A stretch of DNA of 64,000 nt from Chitinophaga sp. SYP-B3965. Lineage in GTDB: Bacteria > Bacteroidota > Bacteroidia > Chitinophagales > Chitinophagaceae. Below are positions 17,729 to 27,039 of this stretch, piece after piece. Made by a program: the position numbers and the translations under genes. The notes below the pieces were generated by a model. The model had not been told where the DNA came from, did no database searches, and was given only the letters and a program-made list of their open reading frames with translations. The DNA is taken from positions 992,001-1,056,000 of the forward strand of contig NZ_WJFD01000001.1 of assembly GCF_009647655.1 (NCBI RefSeq), written 5' to 3'. Position 1 is the stretch's first letter, and each line of letters starts with the position of its first letter.

Positions 17729-20146
17729 TTAGAATTTGTAATTGTAACCAATGCGAATAACCTGTGTTTCATAATAGTCTTTACTGGTGTAAGAAAACCC
17801 ATTGCCCACTATTTCCCGCCTTATGACCATTGTATTCAACAGGTCTGTAGCGTTTAAGAAAACTTCCCCTTTAGATCCTTGTATGGCCTTTTTGATGCCG
17901 AAGTCCAGAGAGAAACGGGATCCGATCTTTCCCTGTGGGATAATATCCGGCGCCATGTATACGGCAGTGAGCTGGGCCTCAACGCCAGCAGCGAAACGAA
18001 AATTATTGTTCAGTTTCAAATTCCCCGAAACAATGCTTTGTTCCGCCGCTGTGAATTGATGGGCTACCGGATACAGATTGGTGACAGTGTAGGCATTAAT
18101 CTTGTTTTTATAAATATTACCATTTATGTTAAAGGAGTAAGCAGGAGATACCTTTTCTTCGAACACCGCTTCTATCCCTGTGTTGTAGCTTTTTCCCGCA
18201 TTCTGGAAAATAGCATAAACGGAAGCGCTTCCGGGCACTACGGTAGAGATCCTGGTGATTGTTCCATCCGCAAACCGGTGATAGCCTGCCACGTAAAGGC
18301 TGCCCTTTGCCCAGTTGGTTTTGTAACCCACTTCGATGGAATTGGTGAACTGTGGTCTGAGTGCGGGGTTCCCCACTTTTATAATGTCCGCATCATCATA
18401 TTTGGGAAAGATCCTGATGTCCACTTCATTTGGGCGATCCACCCTTCTGTTAAAGAAGGCGGATAGTTTGTTCCGCTCATTTAACTTATAGCTTAATCTG
18501 AAGTTGGGGAATGGCTGGGTGTAGTTGTACCCATCGCTGCTGTAGGTAGGGTGCTCAGGGTTCACGTCATATTGTATCCTTACATATTCCAGCCTGAGCC
18601 CCAGTTCTGCTTCCCATTTTTTGTTTTCAAAAACATAATTTCCATAGAGTGCGGGAATGAGTTCCCGGTAAGTAGCCCATCCTCCGGCAGCAGAATCGAT
18701 CACGGAATTAACGCCGGGTTTAAATTGCATATCCGTGGGGATACTTCGGTTCCTTAGTTTAATACCGGTTTCAATCCTGCCATATTTCAACGGTCTTATA
18801 TAATCTATGTTCAGGTCATACACCTGCTCGTCTGATAGCAGCTTAAAAGCATCTGTACCTGATGAGGCGGGGAGGATGTTGTCGTAAAAGTATTTTTCAT
18901 CTTCCCTGTGGAATGTATAGTTGAAACCTACGTTCAGCAAATGCCCTGGTTGCAGGAACTTATGCTGATAGCTGACTGTGCCCATTACAGTAGTTTTTAG
19001 TTCGTCTTCCAGGAATTGCCACAGGCGTATCCTTTCTGACAGATCAGCGTGAAAAAAGGGCTGATCACCATGATCGATGATCTTTTCACTGCCAAACATA
19101 CCTGATACCGTGAGGGTGTTCTTTTCATCCATATACCAGTCAATGCCGGCTCTTGAAGTGAAAAAGTTGGTGTTCCGGTTCCTTTTGAGTTGTTGTTGTA
19201 CAACCTGGCCATCATCATATGTTCTGGTTACGAATTCGTTTTTATTGAGGGTTTTGGTGTACAGGTTATCTGCCTGTAAAAAAGCATTGATCTTATTCTT
19301 CCGATAGTTGAGTGACAGGGAAGGATTTATTTTAGGCGTCATTTTATACTGGGGCCTGATGGTGGGCAAATTCTCTTTTCTTTCCCAAAGAGAACCCAGG
19401 CCCATTGCGAGGCCAACTTTACCGTTCCATCCTTCCTGTTTGTTTTTCTTCATCACAATATTGATGATCCCTGCATTGCCATTGGCATCGTACCTGGAAG
19501 AGGGATTATTGATGATCTCAATTTTCTCTATGGAAGATGCCGGAATATTATCCAGCCCGTATTGACTTCCAAAACCTGTCAGTGCTGTTTGTTTGCCATC
19601 GATCAGTATTGTCACCTTATCATTTCCCCTCAGCTGCACTTTGCCATCCTGTATGGTGATCCCGGGAAGGTTTTGCATGGTTTGCAGTACAGATCCTCCT
19701 CCCTGGCTGATGTTATCGGCCACATTATACGTTTTTTTGTCCAGCGCTGCGCTGAGTGTTTGCTGCTCACTGGTAACAACCACGCCCTGCAGCTGGGACA
19801 CGGTTTCTTCCATTTCTATAACAGGCAGGTCAATGAATTGGGAAAGGTTGCCAACGAATAGATCTTGTGTTTTCGTTTTTAAGCCCATGAAGGAAGCCTC
19901 CAGTATATAATTGTCGTGTTTTACACCGGTTAGCGTAAATAGCCCCTTCTCATTGCTGACTGTTCCGGTAACAAAGGAACTGTCCTTCGTTCTTTTCAGC
20001 ACTACATTCACGTAGGGCAGCGGTTTTCCGTCTTTCTTCCCCTTTATTGTTCCGGATACAGAAACGTTGGCAGATTGCGCCAGAACTGCCTGCGGAAGGA
20101 TATTTAGCAGTGTGAATATGATGAGTATGAGATCTTTCCTTTTCAT
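17729..20146 (-). CDS. TonB-dependent receptor, OMP_b-brl_3-like family
   Basis: An 805-aa outer-membrane protein: signal peptide MKRKDLILIIFTLLNILPQA..., an N-terminal carboxypeptidase-regulatory-like beta-sandwich (about 27-110; VSGTIKGKKDGKPLPYVNVV), a plug region (about 120-230; GGGSVLQTMQNLPGITIQDG, KVQLRGNDKVTILIDGKQ), and a long barrel ending in an aromatic C-terminus (RIGYNYKF). It is not SusC-type and has no SusD partner. Receptors of this kind may carry peptides, metals or other small compounds. The ATG at 20146 is chosen over an upstream extension because it gives a proper signal peptide. It lies 7 bp from the convergent kinase and is divergent from the ECF sigma gene. Confidence 0.85.
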   Translation of the reverse strand: MKRKDLILIIFTLLNILPQAVLAQSANVSVSGTIKGKKDGKPLPYVNVVLKRTKDSSFVTGTVSNEKGLFTLTGVKHDNYILEASFMGLKTKTQDLFVGNLSQFIDLPVIEMEETVSQLQGVVVTSEQQTLSAALDKKTYNVADNISQGGGSVLQTMQNLPGITIQDGKVQLRGNDKVTILIDGKQTALTGFGSQYGLDNIPASSIEKIEIINNPSSRYDANGNAGIINIVMKKNKQEGWNGKVGLAMGLGSLWERKENLPTIRPQYKMTPKINPSLSLNYRKNKINAFLQADNLYTKTLNKNEFVTRTYDDGQVVQQQLKRNRNTNFFTSRAGIDWYMDEKNTLTVSGMFGSEKIIDHGDQPFFHADLSERIRLWQFLEDELKTTVMGTVSYQHKFLQPGHLLNVGFNYTFHREDEKYFYDNILPASSGTDAFKLLSDEQVYDLNIDYIRPLKYGRIETGIKLRNRSIPTDMQFKPGVNSVIDSAAGGWATYRELIPALYGNYVFENKKWEAELGLRLEYVRIQYDVNPEHPTYSSDGYNYTQPFPNFRLSYKLNERNKLSAFFNRRVDRPNEVDIRIFPKYDDADIIKVGNPALRPQFTNSIEVGYKTNWAKGSLYVAGYHRFADGTITRISTVVPGSASVYAIFQNAGKSYNTGIEAVFEEKVSPAYSFNINGNIYKNKINAYTVTNLYPVAHQFTAAEQSIVSGNLKLNNNFRFAAGVEAQLTAVYMAPDIIPQGKIGSRFSLDFGIKKAIQGSKGEVFLNATDLLNTMVIRREIVGNGFSYTSKDYYETQVIRIGYNYKF

Positions 20147-20245
20147 AGAACAAATGTCGGATACGATTTGGGAGGAATTTTGGAGGGGAGTTATCTGATA
20201 AACATAGATCACAATAATTTATTATCAACAAACCACTAATCCATC

Positions 20246-20253
20246 TAATTTTG
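20246..20253 (+). promoter_or_regulatory. -7 box for the ECF sigma gene
   Basis: TAATTTTG (exact TAnnTTTG match) ends 7 bp before the ATG at 20261, so the transcript would have almost no leader. No clear -33 element was seen. Confidence 0.5.
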
Positions 20254-20260
20254 CGCGGAT

Positions 20261-20821
20261 ATGCAAAATGCCGGTGCAGAGTTACTTTTATTTAACGCCA
20301 TCCGTCAAGGTGATGAAAAAGCCCTGGAGGTAGTGTTTTTACGCTATTACAGCCTTTTGAGCCGTTATGCAGGCAGATTGCTGAAAAGCGAAGCTGACGG
20401 GCAGGAAGTGGCTGCAGATGTGTTTCTCACCTTCTGGGAAAAACGCCAGTCCATAGAAATAAAAGAAAGCCTGCGCCAATATCTTTTTGCCATGACCCGG
20501 CACCGCACCCTGCGCCGCCTGAAAACGAACGGCCGTGTGCCCGGTTCTCTGGAACTCACGCCTGAAACGGTTAAGGAATACGAAGAGAACTGGATAGATG
20601 AACCAGCAGATAACGTAGATCACCTGGCCGTTTATATCAATCAACTTCCCCCACAACGCAGGCATATTTTTGAATTAAACAAAATAGAAGGCCTCTCTTA
20701 CCGTGAAATTGCCCAGCGCCTCGGTCTCTCAGAAAGAACCGTTAAAAACCAGGTATACCGCGCCATGCTACAGTTAAAGGGCTTGTCTGTGGTGCTTTTC
20801 CTGCTCTATTCGAAGAGTTAA
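20261..20821 (+). CDS. ECF-type RNA polymerase sigma factor
   Basis: A 186-aa protein with sigma region 2 (about 20-85; ADGQEVAADVFLTFWEKRQS, YLFAMTRHRTLRRL) and region 4 (about 130-175; QLPPQRRHIFELNKIEGLSY followed by REIAQRLGLSERTVKNQVYR). There is no region 3, as in ECF factors. The following FecR-type anti-sigma factor and the STN-domain TonB receptor complete the usual cell-surface signalling trio: ligand in the receptor signals through FecR to release the sigma, which then transcribes the receptor operon. Confidence 0.95.
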   Translation: MQNAGAELLLFNAIRQGDEKALEVVFLRYYSLLSRYAGRLLKSEADGQEVAADVFLTFWEKRQSIEIKESLRQYLFAMTRHRTLRRLKTNGRVPGSLELTPETVKEYEENWIDEPADNVDHLAVYINQLPPQRRHIFELNKIEGLSYREIAQRLGLSERTVKNQVYRAMLQLKGLSVVLFLLYSKS

Positions 20822-20907
20822 CATTGTGTTAATATGGCAGCGTGAGCCGCTGGCCCCCTTTCATGTCTCCTTATGAATAAGGGGCTGCAAATCCCGGTAA
20901 TATAGCT

Positions 20908-21876
20908 ATGTCAAAAGAGAATGAACTGGACTGGAGCCTGATCCATAAAATAATGGACGGTAATGCCACACAGGGGGAAACAGCAAAATGGGAAGCGCTT
21001 ACAAAGCAACAAGCCGAGTATGCTGCATTGATCCCCTGGCTGCGCCGGGTACAGGCAGAACAGCAGGATACCACTTCTCCTTATTACGCCATGGATGCCT
21101 GGCAGGATTTCAGGACCAAACTCCCGGTTAAACAAAGAACAATACGACTATGGCCCAAAGCAGCCATAGCCGCAGCTATTGCGCTGCTCATCAGTGCAGG
21201 CTGGTGGTTATATCCTTCCGCCACAAAAACAATCGCCGCACAGGTCACCTATACTGTTCCCAATGGTCAAAGGAAATTGATCACCCTGCCGGATAGCACA
21301 CAGATCTGGATCAACGCGGGCTCATCCATTAAATGGAAGGAAGATTCCATACGGGAAGTCTATTTGGAAGGAGAAGGTTTTTTTGATGTACGGAAAGATC
21401 CATCCCGTCCATTTATAGTGCATACCCCGGAAGCCACCATTCGTGTGCTGGGAACATCTTTTAATATAGAAGCTTACCACCAGGTTGCAGTAACCGTAGC
21501 CACCGGTAAGGTGCAGTTTTCCAGCAAGGGTGGTCAGTCCGTAACCCTCACGCAAAACCAGCGTGCTGTATGGATGAGTGAAACAGGAGAATTTCAAACA
21601 ATACAAACAGATGCATCCTCATACAGCGAATGGCGTAAAGGCATATTGCAATTCAGGGATGAGCCATTGTTAAATGTAATAGGAACGCTGGAACGCAGAT
21701 TTAATATACCCATGAAAGTGATCGGAACAATTGGGGAGGATCAATACTGCACCGCCAGGTTTGCAGCGAATGAACCGCTTGAGAATATCCTGGAAAGTAT
21801 GCGGCACATCTATGGCTTAACCATCACAAAAAAGGAAGGAACGATCCTTATTCAATCCAGACAAAAGAGAAAATAA
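20908..21876 (+). CDS. FecR-family anti-sigma factor
   Basis: A 322-aa protein: cytosolic N-terminus (about 1-85, anti-sigma part), one membrane helix (about 88-106, AAIAAAIALLISAGWWLY), and a periplasmic FecR domain (YTVPNGQRKLITLPDSTQIW then INAGSSIKW, VYLEGEGFFDV, FIVHTPEATIRVLGTSFNIE). A C-terminal DUF4974-like region (ILESMRHIYGLTITKK) contacts the receptor STN domain in known systems. It sits between the sigma gene and the receptor gene and should transmit the uptake signal. Confidence 0.95.
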   Translation: MSKENELDWSLIHKIMDGNATQGETAKWEALTKQQAEYAALIPWLRRVQAEQQDTTSPYYAMDAWQDFRTKLPVKQRTIRLWPKAAIAAAIALLISAGWWLYPSATKTIAAQVTYTVPNGQRKLITLPDSTQIWINAGSSIKWKEDSIREVYLEGEGFFDVRKDPSRPFIVHTPEATIRVLGTSFNIEAYHQVAVTVATGKVQFSSKGGQSVTLTQNQRAVWMSETGEFQTIQTDASSYSEWRKGILQFRDEPLLNVIGTLERRFNIPMKVIGTIGEDQYCTARFAANEPLENILESMRHIYGLTITKKEGTILIQSRQKRK

Positions 21877-21942
21877 AACACCCGGTACGCATCGCAAATG
21901 ACAATACCGGGCATTATTAATAAACAAAATCAATTCAAAAGT

Positions 21943-24900
21943 ATGAAAAAAATTGTACCCTGTGCCCGAAACCAGGAAAAAGCGCCACTGATCAGGCGTT
22001 TATCCCGGTTGTTGTTTTGCTTATTACTATTATCTCAGCAGTTGCAAGCACAACAGAAAGTGAGCCTGCAGGCAGATAACCAACCATTAGAAAACATTTT
22101 TCATTTACTGGAACAGCAAACCAGCTATACATTCGCTTATAACAGCAGAGAAATAAAAGATAAGCTGGATGAGAAATTCAGTTTCAGAGAAACGGACAAG
22201 CCATTGCCCGTAATACTGGATGTTATTACAAAACGTACCGGACTTCAGTTTAAGCAATCCGGCAAAATAGTATCCGTACAAAATGGCGTTATCCCTGCTC
22301 CTAAAAGAGATCCGGGTAAAGTAACCGGGAAGATCATCGATGAAGAGAACGGGCAGCCGGTGTTTGGCGCCACTATCCGCATCGGTAATACAGGAGCTAC
22401 TACGGGCATTGATGGTTCCTTTAGTATTTCTATGCCTAAAGGCACTTACACAGCTACTGTGAGCAACATTGGTTATGGTACGAAAGAAGTGAGTGGCATT
22501 ATCGTAAATGATGGTGAAACCTTTGAGCTGAATGTGGTGATAAAAAGGAAGAAAGGCCAGCTGGCTGGTGTTACCGTAATGTCTTCCGCTAAAAAAGAAG
22601 GCATTGCGGCTGTATATGCCCGTCAGAAAAACACGGCAGAAATTTCCAATGGTATGTCTGCTGAGCAGATCTCTGCCACACCGGATAAAAATGTGGGAGA
22701 TGTACTGAAACGGATCTCTGGCGTAAGTACGAATGATAACCGCCGGGTAGTGATCCGCGGAATTGCAGAGCGTTATAACGTGGCCATGCTGGATGGTGTT
22801 ACACTTCCCAGTACAGATGTGCAGGTGCGTGATTTTGAATTCGACATCATTCCCAGCAACCTGGTAGATAATATTATTGTGTCTAAAGGTTATACACCGG
22901 ATATGAGCTTTGGCTTTGGCGGAGGATTGATCCAGATCAACACGCTGGCCATTCCCACTAAAAATTTCAACAACATCAACTTTGGTGGTAAATATAACGA
23001 TCGCAGCACAGGCAAGGAATTCCTTGGTTATAAACGAGGAAAGAATGATTACCTGGGTTTTGATGACGGAGCAAGAGAAAAGCCCTATAAAGCAGATCTG
23101 TTTTATTTTGATCTTAACCGCTATAATCCCGGCAGGCCCTATGATAATGTAGTACCTCCCGGATTAAACCTTACACCTATCACAACTGAAATGATAGGAG
23201 AGCAGAATAAAAAGATCGGTGGTACAGAGCGCCTGGGCACCCGTACTTATACTGCCCGCCCATCGCAAAACTACCAGGCAAGTCTTGGCAGGAGTTATGA
23301 GCTGGGTAAAAGCCGCCTTGGTTTTGTGGGTTCATTGAGCTATCGCAATGAACAAAATATCGATGATATTTTGCATTTCGAAAGAGGCAGCTGGTCAAAG
23401 AACGGCAACACTGCTTATGACGCTAAAACAGGTGCAGAAATGTATGAGACCACCGGCAAACAATACAATTTCACCACCACCTGGGCAGCACTGTTGAATG
23501 GTGGCTGGCAGTCTAAGAACCATAAGATCATTACGCGTAACTTTTATTCCCGCAGCTTTCAAAGCAGGTTTATCCGTACTGTAGGCTGGGGCAATGATAT
23601 TGGTTACGGAGAAGATCCTGCCGTTCAGGAAAACGACAGTCCTAAGTTCATTGAACTTTTACAGAACAAATTAAGCGGCGAGCATAAGATCGGGCATTTT
23701 GTGATAGACTGGAACCTGGCCCGCAACAAGATCTCCAATTACGAGAATGATGCCGTAGAAGCAGGATTATCACCCACAAAAACGGCGAATTCCACCGTGT
23801 ATACGTATGGTCCCAATAGTGTTACCGATCCGGGAATTGGAATATTGAACAGGGCGCAGTACAAATATGATGAGGAAAACCTGATGGCAGATGCAGCGCT
23901 CAGCTATCAGTTCAAAATAGGCAGCCAGCAGCAAAAGATCAAAGCAGGGTACCAATACCTGGAACGCCATGGCACCTATGATTGGAAGATCCTGCCAATT
24001 GGTTCCATGAATTCCGGCCGGTATAGCGGCATACCTATCAGCGCATGGGGGCAATTTATGGACTTTAAAGATCCTTTAAACGACATCTACTATTACCCCG
24101 GAAGTTTTTCTTTAAACGCATATGAAGGGAAAAATACCAATGAAGCCGTTTTTGGGATGATGGACAATCGTATCACCAAATGGTTACGGTTAGTATGGGG
24201 CATGAGAGTGGAATCATATGTATATGAAGAAATAAAAGATGCTACAAGTACTGGTTCCGCTACGATCCAGCGGCAGGTTGAAGAAAAAAGCCGTTATGTG
24301 GACCCTGAAACCGGCCGGCTTGTACACAAATACCTGGATGCAGCTACGGAAGAAGAAAAATGGCGCTACCTCCCTTCAGTGAACATTACTGTAACGCCAT
24401 TATCGAATGTTAATATACGGGCTTCTTATGCACAGTCTGTAGTAAGGCCTTCACTGATCGAAAATTCCGGTTTCTCCCGTTTCAATCCGGCACTTGGCCG
24501 TATCCAGCACAATGTAGGGGTGTTGTCTACGATCATTGATCATTATGATACAAAGCTGGAATGGTATCCTTCAGCAGGAGAAGTAGTATCAGTGGGATAT
24601 TTCTACAAATATTTTAAGAACCCGGTGGAATTATACCTGGATGTTACCAATTCGAGCCAATCAGTAGATGCCTTAACAGGTAACTCAGACTGGGCTAAAG
24701 TACACGGATTTGAATTAGACCTTCGCAAAAACCTCGGTTTTTTATATGCAGGATGGAAACCCCTGCAAAATATGTACCTGAGCGGTAACCTTACATTACA
24801 GAAGTCAGAAGTACAGGCCAGCAGATTTGAATATACCAGCTTCGGCCAGGGTACCGAGGACGAAGAAGGGTTAAGCTATAGCTATCGTAAAAAAATACTG

Positions 24901-25395
24901 CTGAAAGAAAAACGTCCGCTTTACGGTCAGGTACCGGTGTTGTATAATATCGGCTTGTTGTACAACAACGACAGGTTAAGTTTGAATATGGTATTCAACC
25001 ACATGGGGTATAAAACCTTTACAGTAGGTATCATGCCTGAATATGTGGAATATGAACGCCCACGTAACCAAACGGATGCACAGATCAGTTATTCTTTCCT
25101 TAAAAGCAGGGCATTAAAAGTGAAGCTGAACATGAGCAACCTGTTCGACGATCCTCATCGTTTCTTTATCAACTCCGTCAATACGTATAAAGCGAAAGAT
25201 GGTGTGGGTAGCACGATTGGTTTAACAGAGTGGACAGACAAGTACGAATGGAGATTTGGTTTTTCTGAAAAGTATGAAGAAGGTTATTATGAAACTGCTG
25301 CTGATGGAAAAACGAAAAAACGTATCGGAGATATAGACACTTTTACCAGAAAAGTAGGTCGTTCATTCAGTTTCTCTGTTGCTTATTCATTTTGA
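21943..25395 (+). CDS. STN-domain TonB-dependent receptor (transducer)
   Basis: A 1150-aa outer-membrane receptor: signal peptide (about 1-36, ending QLQAQ), STN/secretin-TonB N-terminal domain (about 40-105; PLENIFHLLEQQTSYTFAYN), carboxypeptidase-regulatory-like domain (about 120-205; VTGKIIDEENGQPVFGATIR), plug (about 225-345; DKNVGDVLKRISGVSTNDNR, VVIRGIAERYNVAMLDGVTL), and a barrel ending SFSFSVAYSF. The STN domain is the part that talks to FecR, so this is the transducing receptor of the sigma/FecR pair. It lacks the SusC signature and SusD partner. The two lipoproteins downstream probably help it catch its substrate, which cannot be named. Confidence 0.9.
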   Translation: MKKIVPCARNQEKAPLIRRLSRLLFCLLLLSQQLQAQQKVSLQADNQPLENIFHLLEQQTSYTFAYNSREIKDKLDEKFSFRETDKPLPVILDVITKRTGLQFKQSGKIVSVQNGVIPAPKRDPGKVTGKIIDEENGQPVFGATIRIGNTGATTGIDGSFSISMPKGTYTATVSNIGYGTKEVSGIIVNDGETFELNVVIKRKKGQLAGVTVMSSAKKEGIAAVYARQKNTAEISNGMSAEQISATPDKNVGDVLKRISGVSTNDNRRVVIRGIAERYNVAMLDGVTLPSTDVQVRDFEFDIIPSNLVDNIIVSKGYTPDMSFGFGGGLIQINTLAIPTKNFNNINFGGKYNDRSTGKEFLGYKRGKNDYLGFDDGAREKPYKADLFYFDLNRYNPGRPYDNVVPPGLNLTPITTEMIGEQNKKIGGTERLGTRTYTARPSQNYQASLGRSYELGKSRLGFVGSLSYRNEQNIDDILHFERGSWSKNGNTAYDAKTGAEMYETTGKQYNFTTTWAALLNGGWQSKNHKIITRNFYSRSFQSRFIRTVGWGNDIGYGEDPAVQENDSPKFIELLQNKLSGEHKIGHFVIDWNLARNKISNYENDAVEAGLSPTKTANSTVYTYGPNSVTDPGIGILNRAQYKYDEENLMADAALSYQFKIGSQQQKIKAGYQYLERHGTYDWKILPIGSMNSGRYSGIPISAWGQFMDFKDPLNDIYYYPGSFSLNAYEGKNTNEAVFGMMDNRITKWLRLVWGMRVESYVYEEIKDATSTGSATIQRQVEEKSRYVDPETGRLVHKYLDAATEEEKWRYLPSVNITVTPLSNVNIRASYAQSVVRPSLIENSGFSRFNPALGRIQHNVGVLSTIIDHYDTKLEWYPSAGEVVSVGYFYKYFKNPVELYLDVTNSSQSVDALTGNSDWAKVHGFELDLRKNLGFLYAGWKPLQNMYLSGNLTLQKSEVQASRFEYTSFGQGTEDEEGLSYSYRKKILLKEKRPLYGQVPVLYNIGLLYNNDRLSLNMVFNHMGYKTFTVGIMPEYVEYERPRNQTDAQISYSFLKSRALKVKLNMSNLFDDPHRFFINSVNTYKAKDGVGSTIGLTEWTDKYEWRFGFSEKYEEGYYETAADGKTKKRIGDIDTFTRKVGRSFSFSVAYSF

Positions 25396-25420
25396 TAACG
25401 GGTTTTCAAAATAAAAAAAC

Positions 25421-26227
25421 ATGAAATCTTTACATACATATTTTATTGCGTTAATGCTGCTGACCATCACTATGGCGGGGTGCCAGAAAGATGACAACTT
25501 CCTGGTAAAAGAGGAAGCATTTGCTTTGACAACAAGCGGTTTCAATGGCAGCGACAGCGAGCTGCAAATAACGATAGATACCATGACTTCAAATGCGCTT
25601 ATCGACGCCGGAAGGAGCTTTAACCGTACAGACAGATATACTTTTCCTGCGTCTAAGAATAGTATAAAACTGGCCATTACAGAAAAGAAAACCGGTAAGC
25701 CGGTTTATGAAAAAGAAGTGAAGAAGGGAGAATACACCCTGGTGATTAATTTGTTCTATGTGAATGGTAAATTAATCGAAAAGCCGGTAGCACCGGCTAA
25801 TAACCCGGATGGTTTCCGACTGGTGAGTTATCTGTTCCTACCCAGTGTTTCCAATTATACAGGTGATATAGATATCGTTTATTATAAAAAGTACGAAATC
25901 ATAGAAAACGGGCAGTTTAAACTGGAAAAGAAGGAAGAACTGGCAAGGATCAAGGCAAAGGCTTATACATTTTCTGAATTCTTAAAAGCACCATCTTTCC
26001 CCGGCGGGAGAACCGAAATAGACGGGAAAGTTTATTATGTAAATCCCGAGTTGAGATTTTTTAAATCCGGCACGGATATTAACTATTATGAAGATGCAGG
26101 ATTCACGATTGCTTCAGGTGTCAGTTTACCTCTTCTGTTTAATACCAAACCACAGATAGTGGCCATAACAGAATCGGGCACACCAGCGGCTAAGTATATC
26201 AACTCTTACCAGCAAACACAATTTTAA
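25421..26227 (+). CDS. Outer-membrane-type lipoprotein, receptor partner (first copy)
   Basis: A 268-aa protein with a lipoprotein signal (ITMAGC). Beta-rich middle and end: LQITIDTMTSNALIDAG, SIKLAITEKKTGKPVYEKEV, YTLVINLFYVNGKLIEKP, and LVSYLFLPSVSNYTGDIDIV. The following gene shows the same plan (short lipoprotein, beta-sandwich, a segment with FYVNGKLIEKP-like or YPLVNIDGKLLD-like wording, a PGGRTEIDGKVYYV-type loop), so the two are likely diverged copies. It begins 25 bp after the TonB receptor and probably forms its surface-exposed ligand-binding partner. The family is not recognised by name. Confidence 0.7.
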   Translation: MKSLHTYFIALMLLTITMAGCQKDDNFLVKEEAFALTTSGFNGSDSELQITIDTMTSNALIDAGRSFNRTDRYTFPASKNSIKLAITEKKTGKPVYEKEVKKGEYTLVINLFYVNGKLIEKPVAPANNPDGFRLVSYLFLPSVSNYTGDIDIVYYKKYEIIENGQFKLEKKEELARIKAKAYTFSEFLKAPSFPGGRTEIDGKVYYVNPELRFFKSGTDINYYEDAGFTIASGVSLPLLFNTKPQIVAITESGTPAAKYINSYQQTQF

Positions 26228-26250
26228 ATTATTTCAAAACAGATCTGTTT

Positions 26251-27024
26251 ATGATAAGAAGATATTTACAGGTATTGGCCATTGCTTCTCTAACAATATT
26301 AGGGCTGGCATCCTGCAACAAGGATATAGAAACAATAAGGGCGATCAATGTTACCTTCAAGGGATTTAACCTCAGCAATATGCAGCTGGAAGTGTCTTTG
26401 GATACAGTGATATTTGACAAGAAAATACAACCGGCAAATGCAAGGGTCAACTTCAGCATGGTATATCCCTATTTTGGCGGTAAAAAAGAGGCCATTTTAA
26501 CGGTGAAAGACAAAGTAAGTGGAAAAGAGCTATTTCAGAAAACGTTGCCATTGTCTGGCAGCCAGCTGGAATTCTTTTATCCTCTTGTAAACATTGATGG
26601 TAAGCTTTTAGACATTACGCCTCCTGCGGCGGACCCTGCCACCAATAAACTGGGTTTTTACATCTATTATACTAAGAATAACGATCCGATCGATATCCTG
26701 ATGTATAATCAAAACACAGGGCAACAAGCCTATCTGGCGAAAAATGCAGTTCCTCAAACCTGGGTATATACAGATTACCTGCCTGATCCGGCGTTTCCGG
26801 ATGGAAATGCGGTAGGAAGCAGCACCATCTATTTCCTCAAAGCAGGAACATTTGATTTTGCTTTTAATGATAGTGAATCTCTCAGCCAAACAAGTGGATT
26901 CGGCTGGTATATCCCACATAACAAATTCACCGGGAATAAAGTACAACTTTATTTTATTCAGCCTTCACCGCAGGGCTTTGGTACAGAAATGGCACAACTG
27001 TTTCCTATTCCAAAAGGATATTAG
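26251..27024 (+). CDS. Outer-membrane-type lipoprotein, receptor partner (second copy)
   Basis: A 257-aa protein with lipoprotein signal LGLASC. It has the same architecture as the preceding gene: an early strand MQLEVSLDTVIFDKKIQPAN, then EAILTVKDKVSGKELFQKTL, YPLVNIDGKLLDITPP, KLGFYIYYTKNNDPIDILMY, and a late loop DPAFPDGNAVGSSTIYFLKA. Similarity to the first lipoprotein is at the level of strand order and short motifs. It is the last gene of the sigma/FecR/receptor operon and ends 16 bp from a convergent gene. Confidence 0.65.
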   Translation: MIRRYLQVLAIASLTILGLASCNKDIETIRAINVTFKGFNLSNMQLEVSLDTVIFDKKIQPANARVNFSMVYPYFGGKKEAILTVKDKVSGKELFQKTLPLSGSQLEFFYPLVNIDGKLLDITPPAADPATNKLGFYIYYTKNNDPIDILMYNQNTGQQAYLAKNAVPQTWVYTDYLPDPAFPDGNAVGSSTIYFLKAGTFDFAFNDSESLSQTSGFGWYIPHNKFTGNKVQLYFIQPSPQGFGTEMAQLFPIPKGY

Positions 27025-27039
27025 TGTTTTAAAACCTGG

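Noticed and set aside
17879..18466. 195-aa plus-strand open frame
   Set aside because: Antisense to the TonB-dependent receptor at 17729-20146, whose domains and C-terminus are clear.
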